NCBI GenBank assembly: GCA_041984235.1
Contig: JBHIYN010000003.1
Location: 62,001-126,000 of the forward strand
Length of the DNA: 64,000 nucleotides
Origin: JBHIYN01 sp041984235
GTDB taxonomy: Bacteria; Pseudomonadota; Gammaproteobacteria; Ga0077536
Direction of reading: 5' to 3'
Shown here: positions 40,598 through 49,643 of the stretch, one piece after another
Position numbering within the stretch: position 1 is the stretch's first letter
Layout of the letters: every line of letters starts with the position of its first letter
Translations under genes and position numbers: made by a program
The notes under the pieces: model-generated
What the model was told of the DNA's origin: nothing
Seen by the model: only the letters and a program-made list of their open reading frames with translations
Database searches by the model: none

Positions 40598-42357
40598 CGC
40601 AACTCCATGGCGGGATAATACAGGCCGCTGCGGCGCCGGGCCCAGGTCGCGCCGGTCGCGTCGCGCTCCGCCGGGGAGGTGAAGCGGTAGGTCCAGCCGA
40701 GCGCCCGCACGTAACGCGGCCGGCGCCCGGCGAAGGGATCGTGAGCGAGCAGGTCGAGCACCGCGGGCTCGGCTTGCAGCAGGCGTACCAGGAAGTTGCC
40801 GAACCACGGCGTGTGCGCCGCCGAGGACAACGCGGCGAACCACATCTGCCAGTCCAGGCGCGGCTGGTGCGGCACGTTCCAGCGCGGCGCGCGTCGCGGA
40901 TCGCCGGGCTTGTAACGAAACGCGTAGCTGCGCCAGTGGCGGCCGTCCAGCGATCCCTGGACCTCGATCTCGGGCCGCTCGGTGGTCATCACCGCGAACA
41001 GCCCGTAGCCGTTGACCAGTCTGAGCGGCGCAACCACGTCGGCCGCGGTGTGCAGTGCGGACGGCAGGTGCGCGGCGGCAAACGGGCGGGCCAGGTGGTA
41101 GGCGTTGAGCAGCAGCACCAGCGTCGCAGCGGCAGCGACCAGCGCCCTGCGCGTCGCCGAGCGCGGGCGGCGCGCGGGCGGCTGCCTGGTGCCCAGGCGG
41201 GCGTCGTCGATGAGGAACACGGCCAGCGCGATGGTCAGCAGGTTGAAGAAGTTGTAATTGCCGGTCAGCGCGATGCCGAGCTCGAGGCTGACGATGCCGG
41301 CCGCGGCGAGCAGGCGCAGCCGCCAGGGCGCGAAGATCAGCCACGGCAGGACCAGCTCCACGACGAAGGTCCAGACCACGCACAGGCGCTGAAATGCCTG
41401 TGGCAGCTGGTGCGCATACCAGGCCAGCGGCGTGGGCAGGGGCTGGGTCTCGTAATGCACCTCTAGCGCACTCAGCGCGGCCCAGCTCGGATCGCCGCTG
41501 AGCAGCTTGACGCAGCCGGACAGGAACATGAAGCGGAACAGCAGCAGGCGGAACAGGAACGGCCCCAGCACCGGCGCGGCGGGCAACAGCAGGGCGAGGG
41601 CGCCGGACTCCAGCAGCAGCAGGTCCCACTGGAAACGCGTGAAGTCCTGGCCGACCGAAACCAGCGACAGGTAGAGCAGCCAGCACCCCGCAAGATTGAG
41701 CGTGGTCGCGCGCCCGGCGGCGGCCGCCGCCGCGCACAGCGCGCCCAGCACGCAGGCGCCGAACAGCATCGTGTCGCCGGCGCCGAGCCAGAACAGGGTC
41801 GGTACGCGGTGGAACGCGGCATCCTGGAGCGCGCTGGCCGCGGCTTCCAGGTAGCCGGTCGCCGGCAGGATCCCGCGTGCGCCGATCAGGCCCTCGACCT
41901 GGACCGCGAACGAGCTGAAGGCCGCGACGTAGATCAGCGCGAGCAGGCGCACGAACAGGGCCGCGGCACGGGTGTAATGTGCCGGATAGCGCTCCGCACC
42001 CCACAGCGCCCGCGCCACGGAGAAGGCAGCGGCGCGCCGGGCCGCCACCTGGCGGTAGACGAACTCGGCGCAGGCTGCGAATGCCCGGCTGGACCGGTAC
42101 AGCCACAAACCCGCCGGGCGTCCGTGCAGGGCGAGCACCCCGAATGCGGCCGCCGCGCCGCTGCTGCGCTCACCGTCGCCGTGCACGAGCTGGATCGCCG
42201 CCCGGCAGGCGTGTGCATCGAGCGCGGGAAAATCGGCCAGCGCCTGCTGGTAGGGCCGGTAGCGCACGGCCGTGCCGCCGAGGCGCTGCCAGTAACGCAC
42301 CCACCAGCAGCAGAAGGCGCAGGCGCCGTCGTAGATCAGCGTGGCCTGCGCCTTCAT
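40594..42357 (-). CDS. DCC (DUF393) thiol-oxidoreductase-like domain fused to lipase maturation factor (LMF1) domain
   Basis: A 587-residue membrane protein. Residues 1-115 form a DCC/DUF393 domain with IYDGACAFC (Cys13, Cys16), a thioredoxin-like redox pair. From about residue 130 come around nine hydrophobic segments of an LMF1 family protein: LFRFMFLSGCVKLLSGDPSW, ALEVHYETQPLPTPLAWYAHQLP, LTGNYNFFNLLTIAL and a C-terminal soluble part (WFAALSS, WFGNFLVRLL). LMF1 in vertebrates is an endoplasmic-reticulum factor needed for folding of lipoprotein lipase. The gene is joined by ATGA overlaps to a cupin before it and an SGNH esterase lipoprotein after it. Confidence 0.87.
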   Translation of the reverse strand: MKAQATLIYDGACAFCCWWVRYWQRLGGTAVRYRPYQQALADFPALDAHACRAAIQLVHGDGERSSGAAAAFGVLALHGRPAGLWLYRSSRAFAACAEFVYRQVAARRAAAFSVARALWGAERYPAHYTRAAALFVRLLALIYVAAFSSFAVQVEGLIGARGILPATGYLEAAASALQDAAFHRVPTLFWLGAGDTMLFGACVLGALCAAAAAAGRATTLNLAGCWLLYLSLVSVGQDFTRFQWDLLLLESGALALLLPAAPVLGPFLFRLLLFRFMFLSGCVKLLSGDPSWAALSALEVHYETQPLPTPLAWYAHQLPQAFQRLCVVWTFVVELVLPWLIFAPWRLRLLAAAGIVSLELGIALTGNYNFFNLLTIALAVFLIDDARLGTRQPPARRPRSATRRALVAAAATLVLLLNAYHLARPFAAAHLPSALHTAADVVAPLRLVNGYGLFAVMTTERPEIEVQGSLDGRHWRSYAFRYKPGDPRRAPRWNVPHQPRLDWQMWFAALSSAAHTPWFGNFLVRLLQAEPAVLDLLAHDPFAGRRPRYVRALGWTYRFTSPAERDATGATWARRRSGLYYPAMELR

Positions 42358-42680
42358 GCGACGACGCCGTCGAGGCTGACGACCGCGCTCTCGCCGATCA
42401 CCTCGGCCGAGTGCTCGACCCCTGCCGGCAGCAGCACCATGTCGCCGGCCGCGAGGTCGTAATGCCGGTTGCCGACACCGATGCGCAGGCAACCGCTGAG
42501 CACGGCGTCACACTTGGCCCGGTCGTGGCGATGCGGTGGGAAGCACGTTCCCGGCGGGTAGACGTAACGCGTCACCGTGCAGCCCAGGGCCTCCAGCGCG
42601 GCGCGTACCCGCGCCGGGTCGGGCGCGGCGTCATGGTGATCGCGCCAGCGCCGCACCTCGACCGCGTCGATTTCGCTCAT
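42354..42680 (-). CDS. Small cupin-domain protein
   Basis: A 108-residue single-cupin protein. Metal-binding residues are in FPPHRHDRAKCDAV and GDMVLLPAGVEHSAEV, which give the His-x-His and later His positions of a cupin. It could be a metal-dependent enzyme or sensor; the substrate is unknown. It overlaps the symporter gene upstream and the DCC-LMF1 gene downstream, both by ATGA. Confidence 0.8.
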   Translation of the reverse strand: MSEIDAVEVRRWRDHHDAAPDPARVRAALEALGCTVTRYVYPPGTCFPPHRHDRAKCDAVLSGCLRIGVGNRHYDLAAGDMVLLPAGVEHSAEVIGESAVVSLDGVVA

Positions 42681-44065
42681 GCCGCCACACGCCGGCCGCG
42701 CAACGCGCGGTTGACCCAGAGGTTGGCGCCGCCGGCGATGACGAAGGCCGGCAGCAACTCGTAGAGGCCGAAACCGCCGCCGGGCAGCAGCGGCCACAGC
42801 GCGACCGCCAGCGCGCCGCTGACGATGGCGGCGATCGCGCCGGCCCCGCTGGCGTCACGCCGGTACAGCGCGATCAGCAGGGCGGGACCGAGACTGGCGC
42901 CGAACCCCGCCCATGCACGCGCCACCAGGCCCAGCACCTGCGCCTGCGGATCGAGCGCGAGCACGGTCGCAGCCGCGCACACGCCGACCACCGCCAGGCG
43001 ACCGGCGCGCAGGCGAGCGGCCGCGCTCGGTGCTTGCCGGCGCAGGCGCGGCCACAGGTCCTCGGCGAGCGCCGAGGAGGTGACCAGCAGCTGCGAATCG
43101 GCGGTGCTCATGATCGCGGCCAGGATCGCCGCCAGGCAGATGCCGCCCAGCCACGCGGGCAGGTAGCTGTCGATGGCGATGATGAAGACACGCTCGGGAT
43201 CCAGGCCGGGTCCGACCAGGCCGGCGCCGCCACTGCCGACGGCCACCGCGCAGGCCAGGCCGAAGGCCGTCCAGCCGGTCGCGATGCGCCGTGCCCGCGG
43301 CGCGCGCGCGGCGTCACCCAGGGCCATGAATCGCGCCAGGATGTGCGGCTGCCCCATGTAGCCCAGCCCCCACGCCAGTGACGATGCGACGGCGATGCCG
43401 CCGGGCGCGGTCCCGGCGCTGACTGGTGGCGTCCCGTCCAGCCACAGCAGTGCGGCGACCGTGGCCAGGGCGGCGCTCATCAGCAGCGCCTGCAACGCGT
43501 CGGTCCACGCCACCGCGAGAAAGCCGCCGAACGCCGTGTACACGACGATGACGCCGGCGCCGAGCAGCACCGCGGCGACATACGGCAGGCCGAACACGCT
43601 GTTGAACAGCTTGCCGCCGGCGACCAGCCCGGCGCTGGTATAGAGGGTAAAGAAGACCACGATGGCACTCGCGGCCAGCACGCGCAGGAGCGCGCCGTGG
43701 CTCTCGAAACGGCGGGCGAAGAATTCCGGCAGGGTGAGGGCGCCGAGCTCGGCACTCGCGCGCCGCAACGGAGCGGCGACGTAGCGCCAGTTACACCAGG
43801 TGCCGACGAGCAGGCCGGCCGCCATCCACAGCGCGCTCGCCGGCGCAAGCACGGCCAGGCCGGGGAGGCCCAGCAGCAGCCAGCCGCTCATGTCGGACGC
43901 GCCCGCACTGAGGGCAGCGACCCCGGCGCCGACCCGGCGTCCGCCGATCAGGTAGTCGGCGATGTCACGGGTGTGTCGCCAGGCGACGAAGCCGATCGCA
44001 AACACCAGCACGAGGTAGAGGCAGAACGTCAGCGTGATCACGGGCGTCGGACTTCCGTGCGGCAT
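42677..44065 (-). CDS. Sodium:solute symporter (SSS family, PutP-like)
   Basis: A 462-residue integral membrane protein with about 12-13 hydrophobic segments. Hallmarks are DYLIGGRRVGAGVAALSAGASDMSGWLLLGLPG, YTAFGGFLAVAWTDALQALLM, GYMGQPHILARFMAL and AAIMSTADSQLLVTSSALAED. They match the sodium/proline symporter group, so proline or a related solute is the probable substrate. It ends by ATGA overlap with the cupin gene, and rhomboid is 23 nt upstream. Confidence 0.9.
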   Translation of the reverse strand: MPHGSPTPVITLTFCLYLVLVFAIGFVAWRHTRDIADYLIGGRRVGAGVAALSAGASDMSGWLLLGLPGLAVLAPASALWMAAGLLVGTWCNWRYVAAPLRRASAELGALTLPEFFARRFESHGALLRVLAASAIVVFFTLYTSAGLVAGGKLFNSVFGLPYVAAVLLGAGVIVVYTAFGGFLAVAWTDALQALLMSAALATVAALLWLDGTPPVSAGTAPGGIAVASSLAWGLGYMGQPHILARFMALGDAARAPRARRIATGWTAFGLACAVAVGSGGAGLVGPGLDPERVFIIAIDSYLPAWLGGICLAAILAAIMSTADSQLLVTSSALAEDLWPRLRRQAPSAAARLRAGRLAVVGVCAAATVLALDPQAQVLGLVARAWAGFGASLGPALLIALYRRDASGAGAIAAIVSGALAVALWPLLPGGGFGLYELLPAFVIAGGANLWVNRALRGRRVAA

Positions 44066-44088
44066 GCGGCAGCGCCGCTCGCGCGCGC

Positions 44089-44781
44089 TCAGCGCGCGGC
44101 CGCGAACAGGGCGACGTCGCGTCGCTTGAGGAACAGGATCAGTATAGCGCCGGTGACGAAGCCGCCGACGTGTGCGTACCACGCGACACCCGGCTGACCG
44201 GCTTCGCTGATCCATGAGCTGGCCACCTGCAGGGCGAACCAGCCGAGCAGCAGCGCCATCGCCGGCAGGCGCAGCGGGTGCGCGATGAAACCCAGCGGCA
44301 CCAGTACCAGCACGCTGGCCCGCGGGTGCAGCAGCAGGTAGGCGCCGAGCACGCCCGAGACGGCGCCGCTGGCGCCGACCATGGGCACCGTCGAGGCCGG
44401 CGCCGCCGCGGTCTGCGCGAGAGCGGCAAAGACGCCGCACACGAGGTAGAAGAGCAGGAAGCGGCGGTGCCCGGTGGCGTCTTCGACGTTGTTGCCGAAC
44501 ACCCACAGGTAGAGCAGGTTGCCGCCGAGGTGCAAGGCATCGGCGTGCAGGAACATCGAGCTCAGCAGGGTCCACGGCGGCGCTACCAGGGACAGCTCCG
44601 CCGGCAGGCTGCCTTGTCCGCTGAGCACCGCCGGCACCAGGCCGAACGCGTAGACGGCGCGGGTCGCGCCCGCTTCGCCCAGGCCGAGCTGCCAGATGTG
44701 GGCCCAGCCGCACGCGAGCAGCAGCGCCACCGTGACATAGGGCTTCAGCTGGGTCGGGTTGTCGTCGTGCAGCGGCAGCAT
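44089..44781 (-). CDS. Rhomboid-family intramembrane serine protease
   Basis: A 230-residue protein with about six transmembrane segments. The catalytic dyad is Ser138 in GASGAVSGVLGAYLLL and His203 in AHVGGFVTG; LHADALHLGGNLLYLWVFGNNVED is also typical. It cleaves membrane-spanning proteins within the bilayer; the substrate is unknown. It lies between the 186-residue gene (21 nt upstream) and the symporter gene (23 nt downstream). Confidence 0.92.
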   Translation of the reverse strand: MLPLHDDNPTQLKPYVTVALLLACGWAHIWQLGLGEAGATRAVYAFGLVPAVLSGQGSLPAELSLVAPPWTLLSSMFLHADALHLGGNLLYLWVFGNNVEDATGHRRFLLFYLVCGVFAALAQTAAAPASTVPMVGASGAVSGVLGAYLLLHPRASVLVLVPLGFIAHPLRLPAMALLLGWFALQVASSWISEAGQPGVAWYAHVGGFVTGAILILFLKRRDVALFAAAR

Positions 44782-44802
44782 CAGCGCAGCGGCGGCATGC
44801 GC

Positions 44803-45363
44803 TCAGGCGGGCGCCGGCACGGCGACGAAGCCGAAGTGCGCGGGCACCGCGGCTCGCGCCAGCGGCTGTAGCGGCAGCTCGCGACCCTGGTGCCGCAGGA
44901 CGGCGCCGTTGGCGTTTTCGGCCGGGTTGTCAGCGAGGTTGTCCGCCAGGTTGTCAGCAAGCGCACCGAGATCGCGATCGTCGACCAGTCCGGGGCCGAG
45001 CGCCGCGGCCAGCAGCAGGTTGCCTTCGTCGTCGCGGTAAGCCGCCGCGACGTCGCCGAATGCCAGCCCGGTGTGCGTAGTGAAGCTGCCGTCCGGCTGC
45101 AGGCGCAGGATCCATGGCGTGTACTCGAGTTCCACGAACACCCGTTGCGGACCGTTCTGCACGTACCACCGGCCGTCCTCGTCGTCCCGGTAGTTGCGCC
45201 CCAGGAAGGCGCACGCGCGGGGGTGCGCGATGATCTCGCCGCGGATGCGCCAGCGCCCGCGGCGGTCCAGCGAGAGCCAGCCGAAACACTCCGGCACGTC
45301 CGGCCAGCGCGCCATCGCGCGCGCCACGTCGGGGTCCAGCGCGGGCAGTGGGCGACGACTCAT
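44803..45363 (-). CDS. Conserved uncharacterised protein with short tandem NLAD repeat
   Basis: A 186-residue soluble protein that starts LPALDPDVARAMARWPDVPECFGWLSLDRRGRWRI and continues HPRACAFLGRNYRDDEDGRWYVQNGPQRVFVELEYTPWILRL. I recognise this as a conserved family of unknown function seen in proteobacteria, but cannot name it. Residues about 134-150 read LADNLADNLADNPAEN, from a 12-bp tandem DNA repeat (44914-44961). It overlaps the end of the preceding bioA gene by ATGA and sits 21 nt before rhomboid. Confidence 0.75.
   Translation of the reverse strand: MSRRPLPALDPDVARAMARWPDVPECFGWLSLDRRGRWRIRGEIIAHPRACAFLGRNYRDDEDGRWYVQNGPQRVFVELEYTPWILRLQPDGSFTTHTGLAFGDVAAAYRDDEGNLLLAAALGPGLVDDRDLGALADNLADNLADNPAENANGAVLRHQGRELPLQPLARAAVPAHFGFVAVPAPA
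44914..44961. repeat. Four tandem 12-bp repeats inside the 186-residue gene
   Basis: Four near-identical 12-bp units (GTTTTCGGCCGG, GTTGTCAGCGAG, GTTGTCCGCCAG, GTTGTCAGCAAG, + strand) encode a short NLAD tetrapeptide array. Whole codons repeat, so the unit number could change without a frameshift. Confidence 0.75.
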
Positions 45364-46667
45364 GCCGGCTGCGCCGCGCGCGGCCACGGACGCTCGGCGA
45401 CGACCTCGCACATCGCAGCGGTCAGCGTCGCCAGCTCCTCGTCACTGATGACGTAGGGTGGCATCACGTACACCAGGCGCCCGAACGGGCGCACCCAGAC
45501 GCCGCGATCGACGAAGGCCGACGGCGCGACGTGCATGTCGACGGCCTGGGCGAGCTCGATCACGCCGATCGCGCCGAGTACGCGCACGTCGACCACGTCC
45601 GGCAGGGCGCGCGCCGGCGCCAGACCACGCTCCAGGCCGCGCGCGATGCGCGCGACGTTGCCCTGCCAGTCAGCGCTCTGCAGCAGGTCGATGCTGGCGC
45701 GCGCGGCGGCGCAGGCCAGCGGGTTGGCCATGAAGGTCGGGCCGTGCATGAGCACGCCGGGCTCGCCGCTGCTCAGGGTATGGGCGACGCGCTCGTTGGC
45801 GAGCGTCGCGGCGAGGGTCATGTACCCGCCGGTGAGTCCCTTGCCCAGGCACATGATGTCTGGCGCGATGCCCGCGTGATCGCAGGCGAACAGCGCGCCG
45901 CTGCGCCCGAAACCGGTCGCGATCTCGTCGGCGATCAGCAGCAGGCCGTGGCGATCGCACAGCGCGCGCACCGCGGCAAGGTAATCCGGATGGTAGAACC
46001 ACATGCCGCCGGCACCCTGCACGACGGGCTCGAGGATGACCGCGGCAAGCTCGTCGGCATGCGCTTCCACGGCGGCCTCGAAGGGTGCGAAATCCTGCGC
46101 ATCCCAGGCCTCGCCGAAGCGCACGGCGGGGCGCGGCACGAAGACGTGCTCGGGCAGCAGGCCGCTGAACAGGCCGTGCATGCCGGTCACCGGGTCGCAC
46201 ACGGCCATGGCGCCGAAGGTATCGCCATGGTAGCCCCCGCGCAGGGTCAGCAGGCGGCGCCGACCGCGCTCCCCGCGCACCGCGCGGTACTGCAGGGCCA
46301 TCTTGATCGCGACCTCGACCGCAACCGATCCGGAGTCGGCGAAGAAGACGTAATCGAGTCCGCCCGGCGTCATCCCGACCAGGCTGCGGGCGAGCTCCAC
46401 GGCGCCTTCGTGGGTGAGTCCGCCGAACATGACGTGCGCCATGCGTTCGAGCTGCGCACTGACCGCGGCGTTGATGACCGGGTGGTTGTAGCCGTGGATG
46501 GCGGACCACCACGACGCCATGCCGTCGATCAGCTCACGGCCGTCGGCCAGGCGAATGCGGCAGCCCTCGGCACCCACCGCGGGGAAGACCGGCGGCGGAT
46601 CGATCAGCGTGCTGTAGGGATGCCAGACGTGCCCGCGATCGTAGGCTAGCCAGGCCGGATCGCTCAC
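45360..46667 (-). CDS. bioA: Adenosylmethionine-8-amino-7-oxononanoate aminotransferase
   Basis: A 435-residue class III aminotransferase that makes 7,8-diaminopelargonate in biotin synthesis. Signatures include HVWHPYSTL, GMASWWSAIHGYNHP, FADSGSVAVEVAIKMALQY, RGGYHGDTFGAMAVCDP, LEPVVQGAGGMWFYHP, LIADEIATGFGRSG and the PLP-lysine in CLGKGLTGGYM. The GTG start (46665-46667) overlaps the pyrC stop as GTGA. No other bio gene is in the window. Confidence 0.95.
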   Translation of the reverse strand: MSDPAWLAYDRGHVWHPYSTLIDPPPVFPAVGAEGCRIRLADGRELIDGMASWWSAIHGYNHPVINAAVSAQLERMAHVMFGGLTHEGAVELARSLVGMTPGGLDYVFFADSGSVAVEVAIKMALQYRAVRGERGRRRLLTLRGGYHGDTFGAMAVCDPVTGMHGLFSGLLPEHVFVPRPAVRFGEAWDAQDFAPFEAAVEAHADELAAVILEPVVQGAGGMWFYHPDYLAAVRALCDRHGLLLIADEIATGFGRSGALFACDHAGIAPDIMCLGKGLTGGYMTLAATLANERVAHTLSSGEPGVLMHGPTFMANPLACAAARASIDLLQSADWQGNVARIARGLERGLAPARALPDVVDVRVLGAIGVIELAQAVDMHVAPSAFVDRGVWVRPFGRLVYVMPPYVISDEELATLTAAMCEVVAERPWPRAAQPA

Positions 46668-47710
46668 GCCGCGTCTGCCAGCCGCCAGTGCGTGCCGCCG
46701 GGCGGCTCGAACAGCTCGATCTCGTCCTGCGCCGCGCTCGACGCGGCCAGCGGAACGTCGCTGCGCTCGAAGGTGACGCGCTCCGGGTTGACCGGACGAC
46801 GATAGAAGCGCGGGCCGTTCTCGCTGGCGAAGGCGGCGAAGCGATCCAGCGCGCCGGCGGCCTCGAACACCGCCAGGTAGGTGGCCAGTGCGGTCGGGCT
46901 GTTGTAGATGCCGGCGCAGCCACAGGCCGCTTCCTTGACTGCGCGCCGATGTGGCGCCGAATCGGTGCCGAGGAAATAGTGTGCATCGCCGGAGCAGGCG
47001 GCGCGGCACAGCGCTTCGCGGTGCTGCTCGCGCTTGGCGACCGGCAGGCAGTAGAAATGCGGCCGCAGGCCGCCGTGGAACATGGCGTTGCGGTTGATGG
47101 TCAGGTGGTGCGGGGTGATCGTCGCCGCGAGCTGGTCGGCGTCGGCCGCGCCGACGTAGGCCACCGCGTCGCTGGTCGTGATGTGTTCGAGGACCACGCG
47201 CAGGCCGGGATGGCGTGCACGCAGCGGGTCGAGCACGCGCTCGATGAAAACCGCCTCGCGGTCGAAGACGTCGACCGCGTCGTCGACCACCTCGCCGTGC
47301 ACCAGCAGCGGAATGCCGGCCGCGTTCATGGCCTCGAGCACGCCGTCGATGCGGGCGACGTCGGTGACCCCCGCATCGGAGTTGGTGGTCGCGCCGGCCG
47401 GGTAGAGCTTGGCGGCCGCGAACACGCCGTCGCGGGCGCCGGCAACGAGATCGGCGGCATCGGTGCGATCGGTGAGATAGCAGGTCATGAGCGGTTCGAA
47501 AACCCGCCCCGGGGCGAGCGCCGCGAGGATGCGTTCGCGGTAGGCCACGGCCAGTGCGGCGCTGGTCACGGGCGGGGCCAGGTTGGGCATGACGATGGCA
47601 CGGCCGAAGTTGCGCGCAGTGTCGTCGAGCACTGCCTGCAGCATCACGCCGTCGCGCAGGTGGACGTGCCAGTCGTCCGGGCGTGGAATCGTCAGGCTCG
47701 CGGCGCTCAT
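46664..47710 (-). CDS. pyrC: Dihydroorotase
   Basis: A 348-residue amidohydrolase that closes carbamoyl-aspartate to dihydroorotate in pyrimidine synthesis. Metal ligands are His15 and His17 in WHVHLRDG, carboxylated Lys101 in KLYPAGATTNSDAGV, His in VHGEVV, His in LEHITTSDAV and Asp in LGTDSAPH. The length matches E. coli PyrC (348). It is the first gene of a long minus-strand run and is coupled to bioA. Confidence 0.95.
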   Translation of the reverse strand: MSAASLTIPRPDDWHVHLRDGVMLQAVLDDTARNFGRAIVMPNLAPPVTSAALAVAYRERILAALAPGRVFEPLMTCYLTDRTDAADLVAGARDGVFAAAKLYPAGATTNSDAGVTDVARIDGVLEAMNAAGIPLLVHGEVVDDAVDVFDREAVFIERVLDPLRARHPGLRVVLEHITTSDAVAYVGAADADQLAATITPHHLTINRNAMFHGGLRPHFYCLPVAKREQHREALCRAACSGDAHYFLGTDSAPHRRAVKEAACGCAGIYNSPTALATYLAVFEAAGALDRFAAFASENGPRFYRRPVNPERVTFERSDVPLAASSAAQDEIELFEPPGGTHWRLADAA

Positions 47711-47847
47711 CGGGCGCGCAATGTAGCATGCGGGCGAGCGCGCCGGAATCCGGCGGCGCCGAGACGTCGGGCGGCCGGCCCGCTAGAATCGCCGACCCTG
47801 AGCGCGCCGCCCGCGGCGCCCACTACCGCCACTGCCGGAGAGCACGC

Positions 47848-49482
47848 ATGTTTGGCCTGATGATGGATACCCCGCTGCTGATCAAGAACATCGCGCGGCA
47901 CGCGGAGCGCAACCACGGCTTTCGCGAGGTCGTCTCGGTTACCGTCGATCACGAACGTCATCGCTATACCTACCGCGAGTGTTTCGCGCGCGCACGCCGG
48001 GTCAGCAACCTGCTCGACCGGCTCGGCTGCAGTGCAGACGGGCGCATCGGCACGCTGGGCTGGAACGACTTTCGTCATCTCGAGCTGTACTACGGTGTGT
48101 CCTGTGCCGGGCGCGTGCTGCACACCATCAATCCGCGCCTGTTCGAAGAACAACTCGTCTACATCATCAACCACGCAGAGGACGAATGGATCTTCTTCGA
48201 TCCGGCATTCGCGCCGGCGCTGGCGAAGGTCGCCGGCCAGTGCCCGGGCGTTCGCGGCTACATTGCGATGACCTCGCCGGCCGCGATGCCCGATGTCGAT
48301 CTGCCGGGCCTGGCGTGCTACGAAACCCTGCTCGAAAGTGAATCGGACGACTACGACTGGCCGGACTTCGACGAGCGCACGGCGAGCAGCCTGTGCTACA
48401 CCTCGGGCACCACCGGTCACCCCAAGGGCGTGCTCTATTCCCATCGCAGCACGGTGCTGCACGCTTACGGCCTGGCGTTGCCCGATTCGGCCGGCCTCGG
48501 CGCCCTCGACTGCGTGCTGCCGGTGGTGCCGATGTTCCACGTCAACGCGTGGGGTTACCCCTACGGCGGCATGATGGTCGGCGCCAAGCTGGTTTTCCCG
48601 GGGCCGCGGCTGAGCGATCCGCAGACGCTGGTAGACCTGGTCAACGACGAGGGCGTGACCATCGCCGGCGGCGTGCCGACCGTGTGGCTGCCCATGCTCG
48701 ACTACCTGGAACGCAGCGGCCGCGACCTCAAGCCGTTGCGGCGCACCGTGATCGGCGGCTCGGCCTGCCCGCTGTCGATGATCGAGAAGTTCCGTGACGG
48801 CTACGGCGTCGAGGTGCTGCACGGCTGGGGCATGACCGAAATGAGTCCGCTGGGCACCGCCAACCGCCACAATGCGCACACCGAGGATCTCGAAGGCCCC
48901 GCGCTGCGCGATCACGTCGTGCGCCAGGGGCGGCCATTGCCAGGGGTCGACATCCGCATCGTCGACGAGGACGGCCTCGAGCTGCCGTGGGACGGCGAGC
49001 GCTTCGGCGCGCTGCAGGTGCGCGGACCGTGGGTCTGCAGCGGCTATTACCGGCTCGAGGGCGAATCGAGTGCGCACGGCGAAGACGGCTGGTTCGACAC
49101 CGGCGACGTCGCCACTATCGATGCGGACGGTTTCGTCAAGATCACCGACCGCACCAAGGACGTGATCAAGTCGGGCGGGGAGTGGATCAGCTCCATCGAC
49201 CTGGAGAACGTCGCCATGTCGCACCCGGCGGTGCGCGAATGCGCCGTGGTCGGCATGCAGCATCCGAAGTGGCAGGAACGCCCGCTGCTGGTCGTGGTCA
49301 GCGACCAGGCCGGCGATGCGCTGCGCGCGGAGCTGCTGGAGGGGTTCGAAGGCCGGGTGGCGAAATGGTGGATCCCGAACGACGTCGTGTTCGTGGACGA
49401 ACTGCCGCATACCGCGACCGGCAAGGTCAGCAAGCTGAATCTGCGCGAGCGTCTGAGCGAGTACCGCTTCCCCGATGCCTGA
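47848..49482 (+). CDS. Fatty-acyl-CoA synthetase (AMP-binding, long/medium-chain)
   Basis: A 544-residue ANL-superfamily enzyme that activates carboxylic acids as CoA thioesters through an acyl-adenylate. Motifs are SSLCYTSGTTGHPKGVLYSHRS (P-loop), HGWGMTEMSPLG, GWFDTGDVATIDADGFVKITDRTKDVIKSGGEWIS (hinge) and TATGKVSKLNLRE, with the catalytic Lys. GGAG lies upstream of ATG 47848. The chain length of the substrate is not clear. The next gene begins about 160 nt downstream. Confidence 0.92.
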   Translation: MFGLMMDTPLLIKNIARHAERNHGFREVVSVTVDHERHRYTYRECFARARRVSNLLDRLGCSADGRIGTLGWNDFRHLELYYGVSCAGRVLHTINPRLFEEQLVYIINHAEDEWIFFDPAFAPALAKVAGQCPGVRGYIAMTSPAAMPDVDLPGLACYETLLESESDDYDWPDFDERTASSLCYTSGTTGHPKGVLYSHRSTVLHAYGLALPDSAGLGALDCVLPVVPMFHVNAWGYPYGGMMVGAKLVFPGPRLSDPQTLVDLVNDEGVTIAGGVPTVWLPMLDYLERSGRDLKPLRRTVIGGSACPLSMIEKFRDGYGVEVLHGWGMTEMSPLGTANRHNAHTEDLEGPALRDHVVRQGRPLPGVDIRIVDEDGLELPWDGERFGALQVRGPWVCSGYYRLEGESSAHGEDGWFDTGDVATIDADGFVKITDRTKDVIKSGGEWISSIDLENVAMSHPAVRECAVVGMQHPKWQERPLLVVVSDQAGDALRAELLEGFEGRVAKWWIPNDVVFVDELPHTATGKVSKLNLRERLSEYRFPDA

Positions 49483-49643
49483 GCAGAGCCGGCGGGCGCG
49501 GTCCGCGGGCGTTGAAAAAGAGTGTCACGGCACGGTTCCGGTCTGTCGATCGACCCGGTATGATCCGCGCCCATGATGATCGTGACATCGCTCGCGACGC
49601 CCGTCATGCCCGCTGCGGCTGCCTGCCGCCCGCCCCTCACAGC

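Noticed and set aside
47480..47515. A GGTTCGAA-containing segment resembling a tRNA T-loop
   Set aside because: It lies in frame within pyrC and no acceptor stem or D-arm can be drawn; a similar hit at 49341 lies in the acyl-CoA synthetase gene.
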